From NCBI RefSeq assembly GCF_026625745.1, contig NZ_CP113061.1, positions 434,001 to 498,000 of the forward strand: a stretch of 64,000 bases of DNA. Direction: 5' to 3'. This document shows positions 36,976 through 44,779 of the stretch, piece by piece; position 1 is the stretch's first letter; each line of letters begins with the position of its first letter. A program made the position numbers and the translations under genes. The notes under the pieces are model-generated. The model had not been told where the DNA came from. It was given only the letters and a program-made list of their open reading frames with translations, and ran no database searches. Source of the stretch: Asticcacaulis sp. SL142. Lineage in GTDB: Bacteria > Pseudomonadota > Alphaproteobacteria > Caulobacterales > Caulobacteraceae.

Positions 36976-39372
36976 ATGTTTGATGTTTTGACAATTCCGG
37001 TTCTACCGCTACGCGACATTGTGGTGTTTCCGCACATGGTCGTGCCGCTATTTGTTGGCCGGGATAAGTCAGTGCGTGCCCTTGATGAGGTCATGAAGGG
37101 TGATAAGCAGATCCTTCTGGCAACGCAAAAAAATTCCTCCGATGATGATCCTGAAGCCGATGCTATCTACGATATCGGCGTTTTGGCCAATGTGCTGCAA
37201 TTGCTGAAATTGCCGGACGGCACGGTAAAAGTGCTGGTCGAGGGCAAGTCGCGCGTGAAGATCAAGCGCTTCACCAAGACCGACAGCTATTATGAGGCTG
37301 AATCCTATGCGCTGGAGCCCAGCCTGTCGGAAGGCCCGGATCTTGAGGCATTGGTGCGCGCAGTTTCTGAGCAGTTTGAAAACTATATCAAGCTGAACAA
37401 GAAAATTCCGGCCGAAGCCGTGGCGACGCTTGCTGAAATTTCCGAGCCCGATGTGCTGGCCGATTCTATCGCCGCCCATCTGGTGATCAAGATTGCCGAT
37501 AAGCAGAACCTGCTTGAGCAGCTTTCGGTCACCAAGCGCCTTGAGAAGATCTACGCCCTGATGGAAGGCGAAATCTCGGTTCTTCAGGTCGAGAAGAAAA
37601 TCCGTTCGCGCGTCAAGCGTCAGATGGAGAAGACCCAGCGCGAATATTACCTGAATGAGCAGATGAAGGCCATTCAGCGCGAACTGGGTGAGCAGGACGA
37701 GGGCAAGGACGAACTGGTCGAGCTTGAGAAGAAAATCAAGGCGACCAAACTGTCCAAAGAGGCCCGCGATAAGGCGATGGCTGAGTTGAATAAGCTGCGC
37801 CACATGTCGCCCATGTCGGCAGAATCGACGGTGGTGCGCAATTACCTCGACTGGCTGCTGGCTATCCCGTGGGGTGCCGCCAAGACCAAACCGATCAAGC
37901 TTGATAAGGCCGAGGAAATCCTTGATGCCGATCACTATGGCCTTGAGAAGGTCAAAGAGCGCATCCTTGAGCATCTGGCCGTGCAGGCGCGTATGGGAAC
38001 GCTCAAAGGGCCAATCCTGTGCCTGGTTGGGCCTCCAGGTGTTGGTAAAACCTCGCTCGGCAAGTCGATCGCCAAGGCGACCGGGCGCGAATTTGTGCGT
38101 ATCTCGCTGGGTGGCGTGCGTGACGAATCCGAGATCCGCGGTCACCGCCGCACCTATATCGGCTCCATGCCCGGCAAGATCATTCAGTCGATGAAAAAGG
38201 CGAAGACCACCAACGCCTTCTTCCTGCTGGATGAGATCGACAAGATGGGCGCTGACTGGCGCGGTGATCCGGCGTCGGCCCTGCTTGAGGTGCTGGACCC
38301 GGCGCAGAACTCGACCTTCAACGACCATTACCTTGAGGTCGATTATGACCTGTCCAAGATCATGTTCGTGACGACGGCCAACTCGCTCAACATGCCACAG
38401 CCCTTGCTCGACCGGATGGAGATCATCCGCATCCCCGGCTATACTGAGGATGAAAAGGTTGAGATCGCCAAGCGTCATATCCTGCCGGTACTGGCCAAAG
38501 ATCATGGCTTGTCGGCTGAGGAATGGATCGTGCCGGAACAGGCCATTCGTGATCTGATCCGCTATTACACCCGTGAAGCGGGGGTGCGCTCATTAGAGCG
38601 AGAACTCAGCAATCTGGCACGTAAGACTATCCGCGATCTGGCCAAGGAGAAGGTCACATCGATCGCGGTCGATGATGAACGTGTGGCCAAATATGCCGGT
38701 GTGCGTAAATATCATTACGGTGCCACCGATGAAGAAGACCTCATTGGTATGGTCACGGGTTTGGCGTGGACGGAATTCGGTGGCGATATCCTCACCATCG
38801 AAGCCATCAAAATGCCCGGTAAGGGCGGCATGAAGGTGACCGGCAACCTGAAAGAAGTCATGAAGGAATCGGTCTCTGCGGCCAATTCCTATGTGAAGGC
38901 CCTAGCGCCGAAATTCGGTATCCTGCCGCCGGTGTTTGATAAAACCGATGTCCACGTCCACGTCCCGGAAGGGGCCACGCCCAAAGACGGCCCCTCGGCC
39001 GGTGTGGCTATGGTCACCGCTATGGTGTCTGTGCTGACGGGTATTCCGGTGCGCAAAGATCTGGCTATGACGGGTGAAATTACCCTGCGTGGCCGGGTGC
39101 TGGCGATCGGCGGCCTGAAAGAAAAGTTACTGGCGGCATTGCGCTCCGGCATCAAGACCGTGCTCATCCCGAAAGAGAATGAGAAAGACCTGATTGATCT
39201 GCCGGCCAATGTGAAGTCGGGGCTGGAGATCATCCCGGTATCTCTGGTTGAGGATGTCCTGAAACATGCCCTGACCAAGCCGCTCGAATCTATCGAGTGG
39301 GTGGAGCCGGTGGTGGTCGCAGGCGCTGCGGTTGCCGCCATTGATGATCCGGACGCACTCACCGCACATTAA
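36976..39372 (+). CDS. lon: ATP-dependent protease La
   Basis: AAA+ serine protease of 798 residues; in Caulobacter Lon degrades CcrM, DnaA and misfolded proteins. The N-terminal LON domain begins IPVLPLRDIVVFPHMVVPLFV. Walker A is GPPGVGKTSLGKS near residue 352 and Walker B FFLLDEIDKMG. The catalytic serine lies in KDGPSAGVAM near residue 676 and the lysine in GLKEKLLAALRSG near 719. GAGTATGT precedes the ATG. A sigma-32-like promoter lies upstream and a terminator downstream. Confidence 0.98.
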   Translation: MFDVLTIPVLPLRDIVVFPHMVVPLFVGRDKSVRALDEVMKGDKQILLATQKNSSDDDPEADAIYDIGVLANVLQLLKLPDGTVKVLVEGKSRVKIKRFTKTDSYYEAESYALEPSLSEGPDLEALVRAVSEQFENYIKLNKKIPAEAVATLAEISEPDVLADSIAAHLVIKIADKQNLLEQLSVTKRLEKIYALMEGEISVLQVEKKIRSRVKRQMEKTQREYYLNEQMKAIQRELGEQDEGKDELVELEKKIKATKLSKEARDKAMAELNKLRHMSPMSAESTVVRNYLDWLLAIPWGAAKTKPIKLDKAEEILDADHYGLEKVKERILEHLAVQARMGTLKGPILCLVGPPGVGKTSLGKSIAKATGREFVRISLGGVRDESEIRGHRRTYIGSMPGKIIQSMKKAKTTNAFFLLDEIDKMGADWRGDPASALLEVLDPAQNSTFNDHYLEVDYDLSKIMFVTTANSLNMPQPLLDRMEIIRIPGYTEDEKVEIAKRHILPVLAKDHGLSAEEWIVPEQAIRDLIRYYTREAGVRSLERELSNLARKTIRDLAKEKVTSIAVDDERVAKYAGVRKYHYGATDEEDLIGMVTGLAWTEFGGDILTIEAIKMPGKGGMKVTGNLKEVMKESVSAANSYVKALAPKFGILPPVFDKTDVHVHVPEGATPKDGPSAGVAMVTAMVSVLTGIPVRKDLAMTGEITLRGRVLAIGGLKEKLLAALRSGIKTVLIPKENEKDLIDLPANVKSGLEIIPVSLVEDVLKHALTKPLESIEWVEPVVVAGAAVAAIDDPDALTAH

Positions 39373-39394
39373 AAGCGCGTCCCGTTAAAACCAG

Positions 39395-39430
39395 GCCGGT
39401 CTGTTTCTCACGAATCAGACCGGCTTTTTT
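39395..39430 (+). terminator. Terminator of lon
   Basis: Perfect 9-bp stem GCCGGTCTG/CAGACCGGC with a 12-base loop followed by six T, 22 bases past the lon stop. Confidence 0.92.
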
Positions 39431-39550
39431 GTGCACTGCATCACGGAAGTGTAACGATAAGAAAATGGCCGTGAGGTATAAAAAGACGATAAAATCGCCT
39501 GAAACCCTTAAAAAAACACGATTTGCGGTGCACAAACTGCAATTTGGGTT

Positions 39551-39583
39551 TTGACCTGACGGTTTTTTTGTAGTCTCTATCGG
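39551..39583 (+). promoter_or_regulatory. Possible housekeeping promoter of the HU gene
   Basis: TTGACC (39551-39556) is a good -35 hexamer; the -10 region 14-17 bases later reads TAGTCTCTAT and is weak. It lies about 90 bases before the HU ATG in the lon-HU spacer. This is a tentative call. Confidence 0.3.
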
Positions 39584-39671
39584 GTTCACCTTTGAGCGAC
39601 CCTCTGAATATGAGTCGCGGTGATCAAGGGTTAGTTTTAGCAAACCTATACTGATGGTAGGGAGAAGATAT

Positions 39672-39950
39672 ATGACGACGAAAGCTGAACTCGTGGCATC
39701 GATTGCCGAACAGGCCGGCCTGACCAAAGAGCAAGCCAAAAAGGCACTCGACGCATTTACCGACAGCGTTTCGGATGCTCTCAAAAAAGGCGAAGAAGTC
39801 CGTCTCGTGGGCTTTGGCACCTTCCTGGCTGTCAAGCGCGAAGCTGGTACGGCCCGCAACCCGCGCACCGGTGAAACGGTTGCCCGTCCGGCCAGCACAA
39901 CCGCGCGTTTCCGCGTCGGTGAAGGCCTGAAGTCTGCCCTTAACGGCTAA
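39672..39950 (+). CDS. HU family DNA-binding protein
   Basis: A 92-residue histone-like protein that bends and compacts DNA. It starts MTTKAELVASIAEQAGLTKEQ; the DNA-gripping arm holds FGTFLAVKREAGTARNPRTGE with the conserved RNPRTG, and the closing FRVGEGLKSALNG is typical. An in-frame ATG six codons earlier is rejected because GGGAGAAG lies 5 bases before this ATG. It follows lon, a common arrangement (hupB), though a terminator lies between. Whether it is HU-alpha or HU-beta cannot be told. Confidence 0.95.
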   Translation: MTTKAELVASIAEQAGLTKEQAKKALDAFTDSVSDALKKGEEVRLVGFGTFLAVKREAGTARNPRTGETVARPASTTARFRVGEGLKSALNG

Positions 39951-40104
39951 GACTTATGTGAGACGGTTTTGGCTGCGCGCACCTCGGATGGGGATAAATG
40001 CGCACCAGACCGCTTCAATGACTTGACTTCTGAAGCGGGGGCGGGCAAAGGCTCACCTCCACTTCAGAGACCGCACAGATATATGATGTCATGCGGCTTT
40101 AAGG

Positions 40105-40180
40105 GGGCGATTAGCTCAGCTGGCAGAGCGGCTCGTTTACACCGAGTAGGTCGGCGGTTCGATCCCGTCATCGCCCACCA
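40105..40180 (+). tRNA. tRNA-Val (anticodon UAC)
   Basis: A 76-nt tRNA. Acceptor GGGCGAT/ATCGCCC, D-arm GCTCAGCTGGCAGAGC, anticodon loop TTTACAC with anticodon TAC, T-arm GGCGGTTCGATCCCGTC with one mispair, and encoded CCA. It borders the accessory region to the right. Confidence 0.96.
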
Positions 40181-40321
40181 TTTCCTCACTCACGCGTAAT
40201 TTGCTTCGCTCATCGCTCCGTAAGGGCGGCGAACGCTCACCAACGCCCGGTCGGGCTCTGGGTGAACGGTTTGAGGTTAAACCTCTCACGTCCACCATTT
40301 CCATATTTTTTCATCTCTAGG
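40181..40321. other. Spacer with tRNA 3'-end-like fragment
   Basis: No gene. The sequence CCACCATTTCC that ends tRNA-Val and its flank is repeated 110 bases later in CACGTCCACCATTTCC (40287-40302). This second copy is preceded by a T-arm-like GAGGTTAAACCTC but not by a complete tRNA. It lies exactly at the left edge of the AT-rich restriction-modification genes, so it may be a remnant of an integration event. Confidence 0.35.
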
Positions 40322-41476
40322 CTAGGCAAATACTTCTGAAAGGGACTCGGCCAATGCTTTCCCTAGAAGCGGTGGAACTGCATTTCCAATCTGCTTAACC
40401 ACATGTGTCCGACTACCGAAGAATTCAAAATCGTCATCAAAAGACTGAAGACGAGCACCTTCGCGCGGCGTTAGGGCGCGATTCAAAACTGGATGGATAC
40501 ACCTGTTTGATGCGGGGTGTACAAAATTGACGGTCAAAGTTACAGACGGCTCAGCCCCATCCAGTCGGGAATAACATGAGCTAAAGCCACTGGTTATTAG
40601 ATTCTTTGGTATCGAGTCGATGTTCTTTCCCGAATGTTTAATTATTTCGAGCATTTTGGGCGTGTGCAATGTGGAGGAATGCAACTTCAGTTCTTTATTA
40701 TTTCCACGTCGCTCTCTTTGATACGAATTATACGGAGCCGTTGAGTATTCGGTAGCACCTTCGCCGGAATGAATCGAAGGCAGATCGCCAATAGCTTCCA
40801 TTACCGTCACAGCAGGTTGAAGCTCTATTTTTTCACTAAATAAATCGTCATGAGATGCCGACATCACTCTACGGCGATCTTTATATCCGATGGTAGAGCC
40901 GTTATGGAAATGGGTCGGCACTGGGAACTTGATTAGGCCCCCTGCCTCAACGCCGACCATCACAAGTCGCTCTCTTTTTTGTGGTACGCCGTAATGCGCG
41001 GCATTCAGGAGTTTCCAATCTGTGTCGTAACCCAGATTATGGAAGCACTCTTGCATCATGTTAATTGTGTCGCCGCCTTTATGGGTAGCTAGGCCCGTAA
41101 CATTCTCAAGAACGAATGCCTTTGGGCGGAAGAAATTCACGTAACTGGCAAACTCTTCAAACAAGCTATTCCTTGGATCGTCATCATTCGTTGACCTAAA
41201 CGGTCTGATCGACGAAAAACCTTGGCACGGCGGGCCACCAACGATCACGGAAATATCGCCTTTTTTAACCCCCAGCTTTTCGGCGACTTCTGATTTTTTA
41301 TACTTTCGTATGTCCCCAGAAACGCCGAGCGCTCCGGGATGGTTTAGGCGAAAAGTTCCGATTGATGTTTCGAGCAGGTCGATACCAAAAACAACTTCAA
41401 ATTGGCTTTTTTGGGAGTTCTCAAATCCTTTTGAAAACCCCCCAGTACCGCAGAACAAATCGAGTAACTTGTGCAT
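40322..41476 (-). CDS. DNA (cytosine-5-)-methyltransferase of a type II R-M system
   Basis: A 384-residue C5-methyltransferase. Motif I DLFCGTGGFSKGF (6-18), catalytic motif IV GGPPCQGFSS with C84, motif VI ENV (124-126), motif VIII QKRERL (166-171), and motifs IX-X ending in KQIGNAVPPLLGKAL. The variable target-recognition region lies between about 180 and 320, so the recognition sequence cannot be read. Base composition is distinctly more AT-rich than neighbouring genes, a sign of transfer. It is divergent from the HTH-nuclease gene across 106 bp that hold a C-box-like palindrome, so expression is probably controlled from there. Confidence 0.93.
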   Translation of the reverse strand: MHKLLDLFCGTGGFSKGFENSQKSQFEVVFGIDLLETSIGTFRLNHPGALGVSGDIRKYKKSEVAEKLGVKKGDISVIVGGPPCQGFSSIRPFRSTNDDDPRNSLFEEFASYVNFFRPKAFVLENVTGLATHKGGDTINMMQECFHNLGYDTDWKLLNAAHYGVPQKRERLVMVGVEAGGLIKFPVPTHFHNGSTIGYKDRRRVMSASHDDLFSEKIELQPAVTVMEAIGDLPSIHSGEGATEYSTAPYNSYQRERRGNNKELKLHSSTLHTPKMLEIIKHSGKNIDSIPKNLITSGFSSCYSRLDGAEPSVTLTVNFVHPASNRCIHPVLNRALTPREGARLQSFDDDFEFFGSRTHVVKQIGNAVPPLLGKALAESLSEVFA

Positions 41477-41508
41477 CCCTTATTCCTCTAGAATCGCCCG
41501 TGCCGGTG

Positions 41509-41522
41509 GAGACTATAGTCTC
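41509..41522. promoter_or_regulatory. C-box-like operator between methyltransferase and HTH-nuclease genes
   Basis: GAGACTATAGTCTC is a perfect 14-bp palindrome. Its core GACTATAGTC has the GACT/AGTC half-sites typical of controller-protein operators in type II R-M systems, and GTGG follows directly, as in known C-boxes. It lies 33 bp upstream of the methyltransferase start and 61 bp upstream of the nuclease start, so one dimer could govern both genes. Confidence 0.65.
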
Positions 41523-41582
41523 GTGGTTCCAGTGTCACAACATGTCTAGGTTATTCCTGCGTAGCTAAAGGGGCGCTGAGTC

Positions 41583-42488
41583 GTGAGTCGGGATGAAAAT
41601 TTTTTACGCGGCTTCATAAGCTTAATTAAGCAGTTTCGTATGCAGGCTGGCTTAACTATTGAGCAGTTAGCAGACTTGGCGGGAGTACATCGGACGACGA
41701 TAGGGCTTATCGAACGAGGCGAGCGGAGCCCGACACTAGCTGTTGCACAGCAAATTTCAAACGCGCTGAATGTGCCGTTGCATGAGTTAATCCTTGAGGC
41801 CGGTTCTGTGGCGTCAGGAAAAATGTCAATCCCCGAACTCTCAGAACTGCATCAGGCACGAACGCCCAGTGCGAGTGAGTTGCGAAATGTGGATCAATTC
41901 AAACGCCTAACTGGCCTGAGTGGTAGATCACTACTTGATGCTATCAATAGCTGCTATCAAACTTTGGACGTGATTGACGAACAATTGCAGGAGAAAGATG
42001 CCTTGCCTATCGCTCAGTTGGTCGAGTTGGCAAATCTTTCGTCGATGGTCGGAAACATGCTCGGTGGCGGGTTGGCAGACCATTCTGGCGGTTTGTACCA
42101 GCGTAATAAACCGCACACCTATCCCGATTTATTGCCGGTAGGCGAGGGGGCTGTTAATTTAGAATTGAAGGTGGCTCTCGAAACCAGCAAACCAAAGGGG
42201 CATCTTCCGAAGGCGGGAACATACATCACTTTTAGATACGTACTGGCAGATAAGCTTGGAGAGTATTCGAAGGGCAAAACTACGAGAGGTGATACGGTTT
42301 GGATATGGGAAGTCAAAGTCGGTGTACTAACTGAAGATGATTTTTCGATCAGTAATACCGCAGGTGACTCTGGGAAAACTGCGGTAATCAAGACCGATGT
42401 GTTTAACAATATGGCACTCGTTTATTATAAACCGAACTTGCTCCCCTACAAACGTGGTATTGGCGACATTTACCCCGGACATAATTAA
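41583..42488 (+). CDS. HTH controller fused to putative restriction endonuclease
   Basis: A 301-residue protein. Residues 15-70 are an XRE-type helix-turn-helix (GLTIEQLADLAGVHRTTIGL then ERGERSPTLAVAQQISNAL), the size and type of a controller (C) protein. The rest has the PD-(D/E)XK pattern P181-D182 ... E194-L195-K196 in YPDLLPVGEGAVNLELK, with VWIWEVKVG and SNTAGDSGKTAVI further on, which fits a type II endonuclease. The partner gene is a divergent C5-methyltransferase, supporting this. The start is GTG with AAAGGGG 9 bases upstream. AT-rich composition matches the methyltransferase. The nuclease call is inference from motif plus context; recognition site unknown. Confidence 0.72.
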   Translation: MSRDENFLRGFISLIKQFRMQAGLTIEQLADLAGVHRTTIGLIERGERSPTLAVAQQISNALNVPLHELILEAGSVASGKMSIPELSELHQARTPSASELRNVDQFKRLTGLSGRSLLDAINSCYQTLDVIDEQLQEKDALPIAQLVELANLSSMVGNMLGGGLADHSGGLYQRNKPHTYPDLLPVGEGAVNLELKVALETSKPKGHLPKAGTYITFRYVLADKLGEYSKGKTTRGDTVWIWEVKVGVLTEDDFSISNTAGDSGKTAVIKTDVFNNMALVYYKPNLLPYKRGIGDIYPGHN

Positions 42489-42658
42489 TACGAAAGCTTG
42501 CTTAAAGCCTCGTGGAACCGTTTTCAACGACCGTTTTTATGCGGTGACTTCATTTGGCTCGTTATGTGTTTGTGGGTGTAGGGCGTTAATCACCTAAAAA
42601 CATGAATTTTAACGACACAGGCCTTGCGGCCAATCTATATATCAATTAATCACGATGT

Positions 42659-42991
42659 ATGGATAAAAATCAATCGGTCGCGGCCTTTGGGGCGCTCAGT
42701 CAGGAAACCCGTCTCGATGTCATACGTTTGCTCATACAGGCGGGCACCGAGGGCATGGCCGCAGGCGAGATCGGTGATCGCCTTGGCGTCAGGCAGAACA
42801 CCATGTCGGCCAATCTGTCGGTGCTGGCGCACTCAGGCTTGATCAGATCCGTCCGGGAAGGGCGCAGCATCCGCTACTTCGCAGACTTTGACGGTATCAA
42901 GGGCTTGCTTACCTTCCTGCTTCGCGATTGTTGCGGCGGTCGTGCCGATCTGTGCCAGCCGCTATTGGATGAGATTGCCTGTGGCTGCTGA
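42659..42991 (+). CDS. arsR: ArsR-family arsenic-responsive repressor
   Basis: A 110-residue ArsR/SmtB winged-helix repressor. The HTH region is AGEIGDRLGVRQNTMSANLS and the wing SVREGRSIRYFA. The C-terminus has CC-x6-C in RDCCGGRADLC plus a final CGC, the type of C-terminal As(III) site seen in some ArsR proteins instead of the classic CVC in the DNA-binding helix. The promoter region just before the ATG is AT-rich (AATCTATATATCAATTAATC) and probably holds the operator. It overlaps the next gene by 11 bases, forming arsR-aquaporin-arsC. Confidence 0.92.
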   Translation: MDKNQSVAAFGALSQETRLDVIRLLIQAGTEGMAAGEIGDRLGVRQNTMSANLSVLAHSGLIRSVREGRSIRYFADFDGIKGLLTFLLRDCCGGRADLCQPLLDEIACGC

Positions 42992-43661
42992 GACCTACAG
43001 CTTTGGGCGCAAGGTCTTCGCGGAGGGGCTGGGCACCGGCTTGCTGCTGGCGACGGTCGTGGGGTCGGGCATCATGGCCCAGACCCTTTCGGGAGGTAAT
43101 GCCGCCATCGCCCTGTTGTGTAATGCCATTGCCACGGGCGCCATCCTGATAGTTCTCATCACCATTCTGGGCCCGATCTCTGGCGCGCATTTCAACCCGG
43201 TTGTGACGCTGGTATTCGCTCTGCGGGGGGAAGTCTCTGTAAAGTCCTCGCTGGCCTATATCGTGGCGCAGGTTTTTGCCGCGGTACTTGGTGTCTGGCT
43301 GGCGCACATGATGTTCGGTGAGGGCATAGTTCAGGTGTCGCAAAAAGTACGGACAGGTATGCCGCAGTGGCTCTCAGAAGGCGTTGCCACCTTCGGCTTG
43401 GTCGTGACCATTCTCGGTGCGATCAGGTTCAGGATCAACTTCGTCCCTGTGGCCGTCGGTCTCTACATAGTCGCCGCCTACTGGTTCACGGCCTCAACGT
43501 CGTTTGCCAACCCGGCTGTCACCTTCGCGCGCAGCCTTACCGATACCTTTTCTGGCATTCGCCCCGATGACGCGCCCGCCTTCATGATTGCACAGATCGG
43601 CGGCGCGTTGGCCGCTTATGCCGTCTGTGCGTGGCTCCTGAAATCGAAAGAAGAACAATGA
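42981..43661 (+). CDS. Aquaglyceroporin of the ars operon (AqpS-like)
   Basis: MIP-family channel of 226 residues with six membrane helices. The two half-helix motifs are HFNPVVTLV (NPV in place of NPA) and SFANPAVTFARS. In ars operons of alphaproteobacteria such as Sinorhizobium, an aquaglyceroporin replaces an arsenite pump and lets As(III) produced by ArsC leave the cell. The frame is open 31 codons upstream, but GTG at 42981 has GGATGAG 7 bases before it and yields a normal N-terminus (AAETYSFGRKVFAEGLGTG). It overlaps arsR by 11 and arsC by 4 bases. Confidence 0.88.
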   Translation: MAAETYSFGRKVFAEGLGTGLLLATVVGSGIMAQTLSGGNAAIALLCNAIATGAILIVLITILGPISGAHFNPVVTLVFALRGEVSVKSSLAYIVAQVFAAVLGVWLAHMMFGEGIVQVSQKVRTGMPQWLSEGVATFGLVVTILGAIRFRINFVPVAVGLYIVAAYWFTASTSFANPAVTFARSLTDTFSGIRPDDAPAFMIAQIGGALAAYAVCAWLLKSKEEQ

Positions 43662-44080
43662 CCGTCACGATCTATCATAACCCCGACTGCGGCACGTCGC
43701 GCAATGTGCTGGCCATCCTTGAGGCGGCGGGCTATTCGCCTGTGGTGGTCGAGTATCTGCAAACGGGCTGGCAGCGGGATCAGCTTTTAGCCCTGTTGGC
43801 GGCGGCGGGCCTGACGCCGCGCGCGGCCCTTCGGGAGAGCAAGTCCCCTGCGAAGGAGCTTGGCCTGCTTGATCCTGCCGTCAGCAACGATTCCCTGCTG
43901 GAGGCGATGCTGGCGCACCCCATACTGGTCAACCGCCCGATTGTGGTTACGGATAAGGGCACAAAGCTGTGCCGACCCAGCGAGGCCGTTCTCGATCTGA
44001 TCGATAAATTCCCGACTGGGCCGTTCTATAAGGAAGACGGCGAGCTTCTGATTGATGCGCAGGGTAACCGTGTCGCCTGA
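43658..44080 (+). CDS. arsC: Arsenate reductase, glutaredoxin-coupled
   Basis: Reduces arsenate to arsenite with glutaredoxin. The 140-residue protein begins MTVTIYHNPDCGTSRNVL; catalytic C11 lies in the HNPDCGTSR motif of the E. coli plasmid type. The LRESKSPAKELGL segment and NRPIVVTDKGTKLCRPSE supply the arginines and surface that bind arsenate. The start overlaps the aquaporin stop by 4 bases (ATGA), so the three genes form a tight operon that converts arsenate and releases arsenite through the channel. A start nine codons earlier is rejected for this reason. Confidence 0.95.
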   Translation: MTVTIYHNPDCGTSRNVLAILEAAGYSPVVVEYLQTGWQRDQLLALLAAAGLTPRAALRESKSPAKELGLLDPAVSNDSLLEAMLAHPILVNRPIVVTDKGTKLCRPSEAVLDLIDKFPTGPFYKEDGELLIDAQGNRVA

Positions 44081-44101
44081 CCTGCCGGTTTCCTAAAGCC
44101 T

Positions 44102-44707
44102 TTAACTCATAACCGGTGGGCCGCTATGGAAGCGGAACTCTGTGTCCGGGTCGGCAATCAGGGCCTGCTCCACCGGGCGGATGGCCGTGATGCGGGCGGC
44201 AATATCACTGGCGTCACCATAAAGATGCGCCAGCTTCAGATAGCCGGTAAAGTGACGCCCCTCGCTTTCCAGCAAGCCTTTGTAAAATTTGCTCAACTCA
44301 TCATCCAGATGGGGATATAGCGCATGAAAGCGTTCGCACGACCGGGCTTCAATAAAGGCTGAGATCACCAGTATATCGGTCAACATGCCGGGTTCAGTCC
44401 GGCGCACCATTTGCCTCAGGCCAGCGGCGTAACGTGACGCCGAAAGGGTACGAAGCGCCACGCCGCGCTTTTTCATCAGCTTCATGACCTGCTCGTGATG
44501 CACCAGTTCTTCGCGCGCCAGCCGTGACATGGCGTTCATCAGTACCTCACGCGTGCAATACTTGGCCATCAGGTTCAGCGCGTTGGTAGCCGCCTTATAT
44601 TCGCAGTTCTTATGATCGAGCAGCAGGATATCCTGATTGGCAAGTGCCGCGTCGATCCAGGCGGCTGGTGTTTCGCTTTGCAGGAAATCATGGATGGCAG
44701 GCAGCAT
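44102..44707 (-). CDS. miaE: tRNA-(ms2io6A)-hydroxylase
   Basis: Diiron enzyme that hydroxylates the isopentenyl group of ms2i6A37 in tRNA. The 201-residue helical protein shows the iron-binding acid and histidine residues in LLDHKNCEYKAA, LAREELVHHEQV, FIEARSCERFHAL and LESEGRHF. The ATG at 44707 (MLPAIHDFLQSETP) fits the family start; an in-frame ATG 16 codons earlier is also possible. It is convergent with arsC, 21 bases apart, and marks the return to ordinary chromosome. Confidence 0.92.
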   Translation of the reverse strand: MLPAIHDFLQSETPAAWIDAALANQDILLLDHKNCEYKAATNALNLMAKYCTREVLMNAMSRLAREELVHHEQVMKLMKKRGVALRTLSASRYAAGLRQMVRRTEPGMLTDILVISAFIEARSCERFHALYPHLDDELSKFYKGLLESEGRHFTGYLKLAHLYGDASDIAARITAIRPVEQALIADPDTEFRFHSGPPVMS

Positions 44708-44779
44708 GCGCGGACTCTCTTTTGAACGACGCTGATGTGCCAAAGGCTGCGGCAAAACACAAGCCGGGAGTGCGCATCA

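Noticed and set aside
37069-38505. 478-codon open frame antisense to lon
   Set aside because: Shadow of lon codon usage with no domain or start signals.
40270-40302. Second tRNA gene after tRNA-Val
   Set aside because: Only a T-arm-like and CCA-like end is visible; no acceptor, D-arm or anticodon arm can be drawn.
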